The translations under genes were made by a program, and so were the position numbers. DNA of 64,000 nt from Phoma sp. XZ068. Its lineage: Eukaryota; Ascomycota; Dothideomycetes; Pleosporales; Didymellaceae. A model generated the notes under the pieces. That model made no database searches and had not been told where the DNA came from. It saw only the letters and a list, made by a program, of their open reading frames with translations. Numbering within the stretch: position 1 is the first letter of the stretch; each line of letters starts with the position of its first letter. This document shows, in pieces, positions 45,341 to 54,584 of this stretch. The stretch lies in NCBI GenBank assembly GCA_004835665.1, contig RBKR01000024.1, forward strand, positions 806,001 to 870,000. The letters run 5' to 3'.

Positions 45341-47638
45341 ATGCGCAGAGGTGCAAGAGAAAACGCGAGGACTGCGACCAGCCAGCCGGAACAGCGAGAC
45401 GGCCAATCTGAGGAGCGGCTGAGGCTGATCGTCGAGGCGTCGCCCAGCGCCATGCTCTTAGTCGACAAGTTGGGGTCGATCACCCTCGTCAACGCACAAA
45501 CCGAGCACCTATTCGGCCATGCGCGGGAAGACCTGATCGGGAAGTCGGTCGAGATGCTGATCCCCTCGCGCTTCCGCGCCCGTCACCCTGGCTACCGCGA
45601 GGACTTCTTCGCCCACCCTGGCGTCCGCTCGATGGGCGCCGGACGCGACCTCTACGGCTTGCGTGCCGACGGCACCGAGTTCCCCATCGAGATCGGGCTC
45701 AATCCGATGGTGACCAGTGAAGAGCGCATTGTCATCGCCTCGGTCATCGACATCACCGAGCGCAAGCGGAGCGAACAGCGTCTCCGGCTCGTCATCGACG
45801 CGGCGCCGACAGCGATGCTCGTTGTCGATTCCGAGGGCATTATCCGGCTGGCTAACGCGACCTCGGACAAGCTTTTCGGCGCAACGCCCAGGCGGTTGGT
45901 CGGCGAGGGCATCGAGAGGTTGATGCCGGAGCGATTTCGTGCCAAGCATCCCGCCTACCGGCAGGGATTTTTCAGGAATCCGGTCGCGCGGCCAATGGGG
46001 GCCGGACGCGATCTGCACGCGCGCCGCCTGGACGGGACGGAGCTACCCGTCGAGATCGGGCTCAGTCCGCTGGAGACCGAGGAAGGCCGTTTCGTCATTG
46101 CCTCAATCATCGACACCACCGAGAGGCACCGCAACGAACAGCTGCAGGCGCAGGTCGAGGTGGCCGAGGCCGCGACCCGCGCCAAGACCGACTTCTTGGC
46201 GATGATGAGCCACGAGCTCCGCACCCCGCTCACCGGTATCTTGGGCATGATCGAGCTGTTGCGCGGCGACCACTCGGTCGAGGAGCGTGAGACGCTGATG
46301 GACACCCTGCAGGGTTCGACCAACAGCCTCGCCACCATCGTCACCGAGATTCTTGACTTCACCAAGATCGAGGCCGGCCGTCTCAGCATCGAAAACATCG
46401 ACTTCGAGCTGATCTCGGAGGTCGACATGGTCATTCAGCCGCTTACCAAGGTTGCCCTCGCCAAAGATTTACGCCTTAATTATATCGGACCCGACTTATC
46501 GGCCGCGCCGTTCGTCGTTCGCGGCGACCCGACGCGCTTGCGTCAAATCATCGTCAACCTAGTGGAGAACGCCATCAAGTTCACCGAGGCCGGTGACATC
46601 GATATCGAGGTTCGTGCGCCGGAGTACGACGACGACCAGCGCTGGCGATTTGACGTTCGCGACACGGGCATCGGCATCGAGGAGACGGCGCGAAAGAAGC
46701 TCTTTGAGCCATTCGTTCAGGCCGATCAGTCCACGACGCGCAAATTCGGCGGAACGGGACTGGGGTTGGCTATCTGCCGTCGTCTTGTTGAGGCGATGGG
46801 CGGCGAGATCGGCGTGCAGAGCGTGGCGGGCGCCGGCTCGACCTTCTCGTTTGCCCTGCCGCTGCGCAAGGGTGATGCGGCCGTGCTCGAGCGCCGCCAT
46901 CAACCCAAGCGCGATCCGTTCGCACGCACGCGTCGCCCGCTCAGCATCCTGGTCGCTGAGGATAACAAGGTCATTCAAGTGCTCGTCAGCAAGATGCTCC
47001 AGCGAATGGGGCACCGGGCCGTCTGCGTCGGCGACGGCTACGCAGCGTTGCAGGCGGTCAAACGCGGCGGTTACGACCTGGTGCTGATGGATATGCATAT
47101 GCCCATCATCGACGGTACCGAGGCCACGCGCTGCATCCGCCAACTAAACGGCGACGCCTCCACGATCCCGGTCATCGCCCTAACCGCCGACGCCATGCTC
47201 GACCGCCGCAAATACTATTACGAGGCTGGCATCGACGAGGTGCTCACCAAACCGATCAATCCTGGACCGCTGCGTGCGAGCCTCGACCGGATCGAGCGAA
47301 CCGTCGCGGACGGTGCCACTGGGGCAGCTTTCAATGGGGAGCGCGCGGACGCGCCCCCCGATGCGATCGGCGAAGCCGCGGTGCAGAACTCGTTCGGCAG
47401 CTTCGCCCAAGACGCAGTCAGTCAGCTTTCTATGATACGCGATGCATTCGCCCGGGGTGACGTGCCGGCGGCGCAGAGCGATGCCTACACACTCAGAGAT
47501 ATAGCATTGGCTATCGGCGCCATGCCGGTTGCCGAGGCAGCCGAGGCGGTGCAGCACGGCGAGCCCGGCGCGCTGAGGCGTTCCATTGAGACGCTCGGCG
47601 AGCTGGTCGACGCCGCTTCACGAGAGACGTCGGAGTGA
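45341..47638 (+). CDS. Bacterial-type hybrid sensor histidine kinase: PAS-PAS-HisKA-HATPase-REC plus degenerate HPt-like tail
   Basis: Intronless, GC-rich frame of 765 aa from ATG. Two similar PAS domains (about 25-145 and 150-270) each end in IASVIDITERK / IASIIDTTERH. HisKA H-box MMSHELRTPLTGILG has the phospho-His at about residue 290. The ATPase shows IIVNLVENAIKF, DTGIGIEE and FGGTGLGLAICRRL. The receiver has AEDN, LVLMDMHMP (Asp about 583), ALTADAM and LTKPI. The C-terminal helices resemble an HPt domain, but the histidine of the usual HTLKG-like box is Tyr716 (AYTLRD). No membrane segment, so it is cytosolic. Domain wording and GC-rich codon use are those of alphaproteobacterial kinases, unlike its neighbours. 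Horizontal transfer or an assembly chimera are both possible; the flanks are fungal-like. Confidence 0.9.
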   Translation: MRRGARENARTATSQPEQRDGQSEERLRLIVEASPSAMLLVDKLGSITLVNAQTEHLFGHAREDLIGKSVEMLIPSRFRARHPGYREDFFAHPGVRSMGAGRDLYGLRADGTEFPIEIGLNPMVTSEERIVIASVIDITERKRSEQRLRLVIDAAPTAMLVVDSEGIIRLANATSDKLFGATPRRLVGEGIERLMPERFRAKHPAYRQGFFRNPVARPMGAGRDLHARRLDGTELPVEIGLSPLETEEGRFVIASIIDTTERHRNEQLQAQVEVAEAATRAKTDFLAMMSHELRTPLTGILGMIELLRGDHSVEERETLMDTLQGSTNSLATIVTEILDFTKIEAGRLSIENIDFELISEVDMVIQPLTKVALAKDLRLNYIGPDLSAAPFVVRGDPTRLRQIIVNLVENAIKFTEAGDIDIEVRAPEYDDDQRWRFDVRDTGIGIEETARKKLFEPFVQADQSTTRKFGGTGLGLAICRRLVEAMGGEIGVQSVAGAGSTFSFALPLRKGDAAVLERRHQPKRDPFARTRRPLSILVAEDNKVIQVLVSKMLQRMGHRAVCVGDGYAALQAVKRGGYDLVLMDMHMPIIDGTEATRCIRQLNGDASTIPVIALTADAMLDRRKYYYEAGIDEVLTKPINPGPLRASLDRIERTVADGATGAAFNGERADAPPDAIGEAAVQNSFGSFAQDAVSQLSMIRDAFARGDVPAAQSDAYTLRDIALAIGAMPVAEAAEAVQHGEPGALRRSIETLGELVDAASRETSE

Positions 47639-49526
47639 CTGCGAAGTTGGTTGAAATAGAATTGTGGAAGCCTACAACCACGCCATAAGCAGATTAAATA
47701 CATTTTTAAGTTGTTCGATTGCAGCCTTCTGAACGTCGTCTGAGGTCTTTTTAGGCTGTATTACACGTTTGGAGTGTCTCTCTAGTACGGATATCTGAAC
47801 AAATCTGTCGTTTTGAATCAGGCTTCACTGTCTTCTTCTGGATTGGTTTGAAAGCCTCAATTTGGGCTTGGAGGGATTGAATTTGATGAGACTGAGAGGC
47901 AATTGTAAAGTTCTTGCTGTCTAGACCATCAGACTTCAGCAACATAGAAGGTGCGAGGTCGTAACAGGACAACGAGACAATCTGTAGGGCACTAGAAGGG
48001 CTTTCCTGTGCGAATGTAAAAACTGTTGCACACCTGTACACTTAGCGGCCTACATTGTACACCTGCGCTATACCAAAACAATCTCAGCTGTGGCGCATGC
48101 TTCTCGAAACTTCTCCCAGTGCCGCTGCGCCCCAAGAATGAGAATTCTAGTTGTGCTTTACGATTGGTTGGCTTCACTTCCGTTCAGGGTTTGATGGCTG
48201 TCTGAACTCTTTCCTAATTGCGTAGTATTCGCTGTCGACTCGATCTCCTGCCCGCTTCGAGTCTGCTTTATTGGCTGGGTACGCTTGCTGGCTGCACATC
48301 GCAGTCAAACTGTATAGTTCGCTGGGAATGTTTTCCGCAGTCTTCTACAAACGTGCTTTCTCAGCGCATGAAAATTGCTTTCTCAAATCAAGGAGCCTGC
48401 GTGTCTCCGCGGATAATTCCGGAGTAGGTCTTATAGGTCGCTGCACAACTTCACGTTTTGAAAGTGTCTTTTAGATACACTGAGATATGTCCTAAAGCCT
48501 CCGAGATGGCGATTACGGGGGTTTCTGATCAGAAAACAAGGGCGCACCGTCCTCGTGGCCTCCAGCACTGCAGACAGAATACCTGTAAGTTTGACCAACA
48601 CTGCTGTAATTTTACTGTTCACCCTTGGCGATAGATTGTGCTACAACTGAAGCATATTAATGCACCGAATTGAACTTTGTAGGATGTTCGGCTGCAGAGT
48701 AGTGTTGCTGGAAGATTTTCGTTGTTCTGCGCGGTGGGATGTTCTACCCGCAGGGAGGGAGGTTAGCCCGTAATCCACCTTGATTTCCGTACCATCCCAT
48801 ATATCTCGTTGTGCCTGGTTCATCATTCTTTGCCTACCCTGCGTAATTTTCAGGATCAGTTCCGCACATGGATCGGAACCTCAATTTACTAGCCTAGCCC
48901 AATGCTCTTTTTGTGGCAGTATAGTTGGCGAGTCACGTCTGACCTCCCTCCCAGCAGGTCGAACATCCCACTGCTTAGAAACACGAGAACTTGTATAGGC
49001 CACGAATCTCAGCTCCGCGCATAGGAACTTTTCCAACCTGTCTGCTAAGAAGTTTTAGGTGTAGCTGCAAGTACTGGGAGGCTTCAATTAGAAAATTACG
49101 TTATTGCAGTCGTGCTTTCTGTCGTCGCATCCTGAGCGCTGAAAGCTGCAGCAGCAAAACCACTCCTGTTCGACTGCGAGCAACAACCTCTGATATTCCA
49201 TCGGTGGTTCTACCAGATAGCCCATCTTGATGCGTCAATCAGGTCGAAATTTCAGGCTATGCAGGCTGGACAAAGATGTAGACCGGATTTTTCCGCAGAG
49301 CAGGGCAGGCCTGGCGTTTCAGCGGGAAAGAGTTGAGACGATTACCTAATCTAATTCTATACAGTTAGCGGGCTATGATATACAAGTGCGCTTGACCCAA
49401 AAATCTCAGACTGTGGCGCATGCTTCTCGAAGCGTCCTTGGCTGTTGGCTAATGAGGCTCAGAAAAATGGTGGTTGTTTCGACCTGCTCATGGGTCAATG
49501 CCTGAAACGGAAAGTTTTGATACAAA
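47639..49526. other. Interval with transposon relics
   Basis: A minus-strand frame at about 47960-47750 (SHQIQSLQAQIEAFKPIQKK, then KPDSKR) resembles the coiled-coil tail of a pogo-like transposase, at low confidence. Near 48735-48775 and 48935-48975 lies an imperfect inverted repeat of about 35 bp (arms containing GGGAGGGAGGT), possibly a small MITE. No gene supported. Confidence 0.45.
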
Positions 49527-50905
49527 TTACTCTCTCTGGAACCAGGCGTCCTGAACAACAGTTTTCGCTGATGCCCTGGCGGAAGGCTCCATTCGTAACA
49601 TACTTCCAATTAGCATGCCGACCCGCACAATGTCTTCCCGACTCATATCCTCGCGCCTCTCCCCATCAAAGTACATATCCTCTAACCAGTCTTGAAGTGA
49701 GCAAGTGGAACTATTGTTAGACAATGTTCCTTTCATGGCATGCCATTCCCTGTTCCAACGGTCTGGCAAATCATCGTTGACTGTCTCAAGCATCTGGCGG
49801 ACAAGGATTGCAGGTGTTGTCATGAAGCTGTCGAACAGCGGTTGTCCAACAATGAGCTTGAACAACTAGACAAATCATCAGCCTCCCATCAATGCATGGC
49901 AAGACACTGTGTTCAAGAAGCTGAACTCACTAAACAGCCCATACTCCAAAGATCTACGCGATAATCGATTTTATCTCTGAAGATGATCTCAGGGGCACGA
50001 ACAGGAAGTGGAGTGTTGAGGGTGCCAGGACACTCGTCGCTTAAGAAAGACTGGCCAAAATCGACAATCTTAATCGACCTGAACGATGACTTAACGTCTA
50101 TAGGGTAAGAAGTGGGTTTAACAAGGTATCGGGGTACACCAGGTCCTAGTGGCTGGCCGTCCTTTCTTTGGACGATTCCTGTTTCGGGTTGTCCGAGTTT
50201 CTGGAGGAAGTCCTCTTCTCGCAAGGCTTGCACCGAAGGGATCGCGAATGCTAGGTTGCGAGTGTGCAGATCTGAGGATGATTAGCAGAGATCATATGAA
50301 TGCTGACATCATAGTGTACCTGCATGCGCGATTTTCTGCTCATGGAGGAAGCACAAACCAAGCAGAGTCTGTTTTGCAATAGTTTTCGCAAGCGTTCCGG
50401 GAAGCCTTTTGATGCAGGGATGCGCATCAAGGAGATCGGCCACATTTGGCCCTAACAATTCCAGCACGAGGCATTCATGAGTTCCATTTGGACCACTGAT
50501 CTGGAAGGAATCTTTCATTGTCACTAGATGTTGGTAACCAGGCTGGTTTGAGTGTGTCGCCGCTATTGTACGCAAGACGGTAGTCTCTCGATTCTGATGG
50601 CTCGGCTCAGATACTGCGATTTTGACAGCAACGTAGGTTTGATTTCTAGTAGTATGTCAGCTCTAATTGTGTCAATGCATCGCAGAAAGCGAGACCTGGT
50701 ATCGCGCGCAGCCCAGACAGTCGAATATCCACCCCAGCCCAATTTGTGTAGAACCTTGTACCTGCCATTCATTACTCAAACAGTCCCCCAAGTGAACAGG
50801 ATGATATCCACCCCTGTGATAGCGGTGCAGAGGTTCAGTGTCAATGTCACAAATATGTGTAGACCAATCCATCGGCAGACCGAGCTGAGAAGGTTGTGCA
50901 AGCAT
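49527..50905 (-). CDS. SRPK-like serine/threonine protein kinase with an N-lobe frameshift
   Basis: Minus-strand exons: about 50905-50696, 50645-50320, 50271-49931 and 49865-49527. The introns have GT...AG ends (50, 48 and 65 nt). Motifs: GGYHPVHLGD (SRPK N-terminal signature), KLGWGGYSTVW glycine loop, VAVKIA with the ATP-binding Lys, ADLHTRNLAF catalytic loop, IVDFGQS, PVRAPEII and DLWSMGCL. SRPKs phosphorylate Arg/Ser-rich splicing factors; fungi have expanded, often truncated families of them. A direct duplication of AATG near 50765-50772 puts GGYHPVHLGD and the glycine loop in different frames. The catalytic core could still be made from the ATG just before NGRYKVLHKLG. Otherwise the kinase looks intact. 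Confidence 0.75.
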
Positions 50906-51016
50906 GGAGCACAGCTCGCGGACAGCATCATAGAGAGCCCCTGCAGCGCAAATGTATTAGCAATGAGCTCGAGCTTCGTAATCACATGACTTTCGAGAAG
51001 CAGTGCAACCGTTGTC
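50906..51016. other. Short intergenic spacer
   Basis: Lies between the kinase and a transposase tail; nothing recognised. Confidence 0.4.
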
Positions 51017-51248
51017 CTAGTACATACGCGCTATTGGAGCCCTCCACGGCGTTGCAGCGCTCTTTGCCGCTAGCGCTTCGTTCTTTATTTCACCCTCAAA
51101 CACCCGCAAGCCTCCGGGCGCTTGTATCGCAGGGTCCTTACGCTTACGATTACGCTGCGCTTTCTTTGTGACAGCATCTTCCTTCGCGGCACGCCTCGTT
51201 TTCGCCTCTTCAAGGTCTTCGAAGCTCATCACCTTTGCCTTCCCTAGC
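51017..51248 (-). pseudogene. C-terminal tail of a pogo-like transposase
   Basis: Short minus-strand frame reading GKAKVMSFEDLEEAKTRRAA followed by Lys/Arg-rich residues (KKAQRNRKRKDPA). This wording is typical of the extreme C-terminus of a class of fungal pogo transposases. It directly abuts the LINE fragment at about 51249, so the catalytic part is lost. Identification rests on the tail alone. Confidence 0.5.
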
Positions 51249-52198
51249 ACAGGAGTGAGGGGTACACACAGGCAATAGTAGCCTTGCGGAGGGAGCTGGC
51301 TGGTGGTCCATAGGTAGTCCTAGCTAGACTGCGAATATGACAGGCTACCTTAGCAGCTTTTGCAGTGCGCATGGCTACATGTCGTCTAAAAGTGAGTCTG
51401 CGGTCAAACCACACTCCTAGCCAACGCAGGGCTGACTGACTGTGCTCTCCACCTGGGAGGATAGGGTGGATTGTGAGCTGCTCATCTACCACACAGGGAG
51501 GGGAATAGCTGCTCCGCTGTCTGGTCAGGTGTATCATTTCCTGCTTTTCTGGAGCAAAGGTGACCTTGTTGGCCTCGCCCCATGCTCTGATCTGCCTCAG
51601 GTCTGATGCTAGGAGCTCGACATTGTCGTCCATAGAGTGTGAGGCCCGGTAGAGACATATGTCGTCTGCATATCCAAATCTCCGTTCTGTATCCATGGAT
51701 AGTAGCTCGGCTAGATACAATGTGTACAGGACAGGAGAGAGAGGCGAGCCTTGGGGTGTGCCACAGGCGACAGGGTAGCTAGGAGTAGTGATCTGTCCAA
51801 GGCGGACTTGAACCCTCCGGTCAGTGAGGAATGAGTCTACAAAGAGTATGGTCCTTTGTGGCCAGCCCTGTTGGGCCATCCGGTGTAGCAGGCGGTTCTT
51901 GAGGAGGGCATCAAAGGCGCCTTGGACATCTAGGGTAACCATAGTGACATGCTTTCCAAGTATCCATGCTGCTTCAGTGTCGTGGGTGAACGCTGCAGTG
52001 AGGTCTGCTGCAGAGCGTTTTGGGAGGGCGCCGCCATGCTGGGGGCTGAGGATCTTGTGTGTCATGGCGGTCCATGCAATTCGTCTAGCCACTGTTCGTT
52101 CAAGTCCTTTTCCAATGCAAGAGAGAAGCGCTATAGGTCTCCAGGAGCGGGGTGACGTTCGGTCTGTCTTCCCTCTCTTAGGTATCATTGCTACCTCT
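51249..52198 (-). mobile_element. Internal fragment of a Tad-clade LINE (reverse transcriptase)
   Basis: About 950 bp match the LINE at 38.7-39.66 kb closely, from the RT palm to the thumb. Here the PQGSP and YADDICLY motifs are intact and the frame is open (51244-52227). Both ends are lost: the match starts abruptly at about 51249 and ends at about 52198. A LINE copy made by reverse transcription should keep its 3' end, so this piece points to recombination or deletion after insertion. It cannot encode a working enzyme. Confidence 0.88.
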
Positions 52199-52576
52199 AA
52201 CCCAGATGGGTAGGCCAACCATTCCAATGGTTGATTTAGGGGTACGGATTTGTTAGGGACCAGGGCTACAGATTTGCCGCGGATATCTTATCATGGGTAC
52301 GGTTGGTTTTTCTCCCAACTACGGTCGTTCTGCAACAACAGATTGGATCTGCTTCAAACTTGGACATATGTTTTGCGACAATAACCCGCATTACCTGTGC
52401 AAGTTGTAGCGAAATCGGCTTTGTAAATCATGGGGGTAGGGTTTAATGTTGTGGTTAGGGTTGCGCTAGCGCGCGGACAACAACTGCATCAACACAGCAG
52501 AACATCAACACTGTAAACACCAACGCAAGAAAGTAACACACTAAATGCACAGCACAGAGCAATTGATTACAGCACA
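52199..52576. other. Intergenic with an interstitial telomere-like word
   Basis: No gene seen. GGTTTAATGTTGTGGTTAGGGTT at about 52438-52465 (given in part: GTGGTTAGGGTT) contains a TTAGGG unit, the first of several towards the right end. GCGCTAGCGCGC follows it. Confidence 0.5.
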
Positions 52577-54370
52577 CTATGTGCCTGCAAAAGGCTTACA
52601 GAGCTCGATCAAGGTAAGCTGGCGCATTGCACGGGCGGCCGCAGGGCTGTTTGTAGTCCTTTGGGAGGGCGCAGGCTTGACGCTGTGGTTGTCACCATCT
52701 TCGCCGTCTTCCAGCTCGCTGTCTTCAATCTCCTCCACTTGCGTCGCTGATGTCGGCGTGTTTGCCTCGATCGACAGCGTTGCCTTCTCGCTGATGGATC
52801 CGCCAGAGATGCCTTCTGAGCCTAGCCAGGCGTCCAAGGCCATGCTTGCTTTGTGGGCCACCGGATTCGCCTTCGCAACCAACGTGAGCCAGATGTGCCA
52901 GAAGGGGATGCGGAGATCGTTCTCGACCCACGAGTTGGAGATGATGTCGTGCGGCATCAGGCAGAGCATACCCCAGCCAAGCTGCTTGGCTGCTTCGTAC
53001 CAGCGGAGCGCTTGGTGCAGCCGCTTCTTGAATCGCTGACGCTGCTGACGCCCCGACGTAGCGGTGACGGACAGCAGCAGGGCGTCCATGGCCTCGGAGC
53101 TGACTTTGCCCCTGCCGCCTCGGTTCTTGGCATCCCTGCTGCGGGCGACGTCTTGCTCCTTGATCTGGTCCATCCTCTCGGTGTACGCCTTGCCGAGGAA
53201 AGCCATGGCCCAGCGGTACTTGATATGGATGATATCCAGCTCCTGCTCGTAGCGATCGCACAGGCTCCAGGCGGAGGCGAGCGCGCTCTTCGGCACCGTC
53301 GAGGCACTGCTCTTCTGCGACAGCGACCAGCGGGTGCGCGAGGAAGCGGGCGGGCGATCCTCCACGGACTCCTGCGCAAAGGGTGAACCTTGTGTGCGCC
53401 AGCTCCGCAGAAAGGCAGCCGCAGAGGCCTGGGAGGTATTATTGCCGATGGAGCGGGCCTTGTCGAGCATGCCAGAAGCTGTCAGGTAAGGCGCTGGGGC
53501 ACTGCTGTACAGGTTGTCGCCATCATCGACCGGCTGCTTGAGGATCCAAGAGATGAACGGCTCATCCTGCCGCGAGATGGAGGCATAGGCACCGTGTTCC
53601 CTGCGAGACGCTGAGTCGGGCGGCGGTACCAACCCAAGGTCCTGTTTCTTCTGCGCTCGTATGAGCTCCAGCTTCCTGGCGCGCTCCCGCTCAGCACGGC
53701 GGTTTTTGTTAGAGACGCTTGTGATCTGGGCGGGTTCCTCCTGTCCAACCTGTCCATGGACGGGCTCTTTGGGGTCCTCGGCCGCCTCGGGTTCGCAGGG
53801 CGGCGCAAGCTGCTCAGGTTCCTCCGCTTCGTCCTCTGCTTCCAGCGGCGTCGCAGGGCTGGGAGGCTCGGTGGCTTGTCGGAGGCGCTTCAACGGCCGC
53901 GCTGAGCTGGATGCAGCAGCACGCTTTGTCGACGGTGGTGGGGAATCGCGGGGCCGCTGCGCTGAAGGGGGTTCCTTCTGGAAGCCGTCGCTCGGGCTGC
54001 TGGCAAGATCCTGCGCTGCAGAGACCAGCCGGGCCCAAGCATCAGCAGGCAGCGCGTCCTCGTCGAGCGTCTCCTTCAACAGCCATATCGCCGACAGCGC
54101 GGAGTGGGCGACAAAGACAGGCTTGCAGACACTCGTCTCGGCCGGAATCAGCCAGCCTGCGCTGTGCGGGCGCAATAGAGCATCACGCTGCGAGTCCGAG
54201 ACAGTGGCCTTGTTCCAAAACAGCTTTTGGTAGTCCAGGTTCGGCGGGTCGTATGCGAGCCTGTGGGCAAAGCTCGACTCGCTGGCTAGCGGGAAGCTCC
54301 GGGGCCCGCCATCGAATTGCTCGGCGGCATCTTCCAACGCGGAGATCCAGGGTAGATTAGATGGTGACAT
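52577..54370 (-). CDS. Unrecognised 597-aa protein divergent from the telomere-linked helicase
   Basis: Single-exon frame from an ATG at 54370. Residues 1-130 look folded (LDYQKLFWNKATVSDSQRD, SALSAIWLLKETLDEDALP). Residues 130-230 are disordered, with a basic patch RPLKRLRQ that could be a nuclear signal and an acidic run EAEDEAEEPEQL. A charged helix (RRAERERARKLELIRAQKKQ) comes next. A helical globular region around residues 370-540 contains YRWAMAFLGKAYTERMDQIK and FKKRLHQALRWYEAAKQLGW and PFWHIWLTLVAKANPVAHK. The C-terminus is acidic, then basic. No family recognised. It shares a 214-bp promoter region with the helicase gene, which suggests co-regulation. Base composition and codon use match the helicase. 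Confidence 0.75.
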   Translation of the reverse strand: MSPSNLPWISALEDAAEQFDGGPRSFPLASESSFAHRLAYDPPNLDYQKLFWNKATVSDSQRDALLRPHSAGWLIPAETSVCKPVFVAHSALSAIWLLKETLDEDALPADAWARLVSAAQDLASSPSDGFQKEPPSAQRPRDSPPPSTKRAAASSSARPLKRLRQATEPPSPATPLEAEDEAEEPEQLAPPCEPEAAEDPKEPVHGQVGQEEPAQITSVSNKNRRAERERARKLELIRAQKKQDLGLVPPPDSASRREHGAYASISRQDEPFISWILKQPVDDGDNLYSSAPAPYLTASGMLDKARSIGNNTSQASAAAFLRSWRTQGSPFAQESVEDRPPASSRTRWSLSQKSSASTVPKSALASAWSLCDRYEQELDIIHIKYRWAMAFLGKAYTERMDQIKEQDVARSRDAKNRGGRGKVSSEAMDALLLSVTATSGRQQRQRFKKRLHQALRWYEAAKQLGWGMLCLMPHDIISNSWVENDLRIPFWHIWLTLVAKANPVAHKASMALDAWLGSEGISGGSISEKATLSIEANTPTSATQVEEIEDSELEDGEDGDNHSVKPAPSQRTTNSPAAARAMRQLTLIELCKPFAGT

Positions 54371-54584
54371 AACTGTTTGTTTGTTGATGTAGGAGATACG
54401 GCGGAAGAAGAAGGATGTTCGTTGGGTTCAGCCCCTGACCAGGGTAACGGACCGAACGGAGATCAGCCCGTACAACATGAGCGGGCGCACAAGCTGGGGT
54501 GCGAAACTCAACATAATTCAGAGATAAGAGCAGTCGCCTCAAGGAAAAAAAAACACACACAGAGGCTCGCAGAGGACCGCTAAC
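54371..54584. promoter_or_regulatory. Bidirectional promoter region between helicase and partner gene
   Basis: Only 214 bp separate two outward-facing ATGs. It contains an A-run (AAAAAAAAACACACAC at about 54544-54560) just upstream of the helicase ATG. No TATA box is evident on either side. No binding site could be named. Confidence 0.55.

Noticed and set aside
46559..47143. Antisense ORFs inside the histidine kinase
   Set aside because: Shadow frames of a GC-rich gene; composition and lack of motifs speak against coding.
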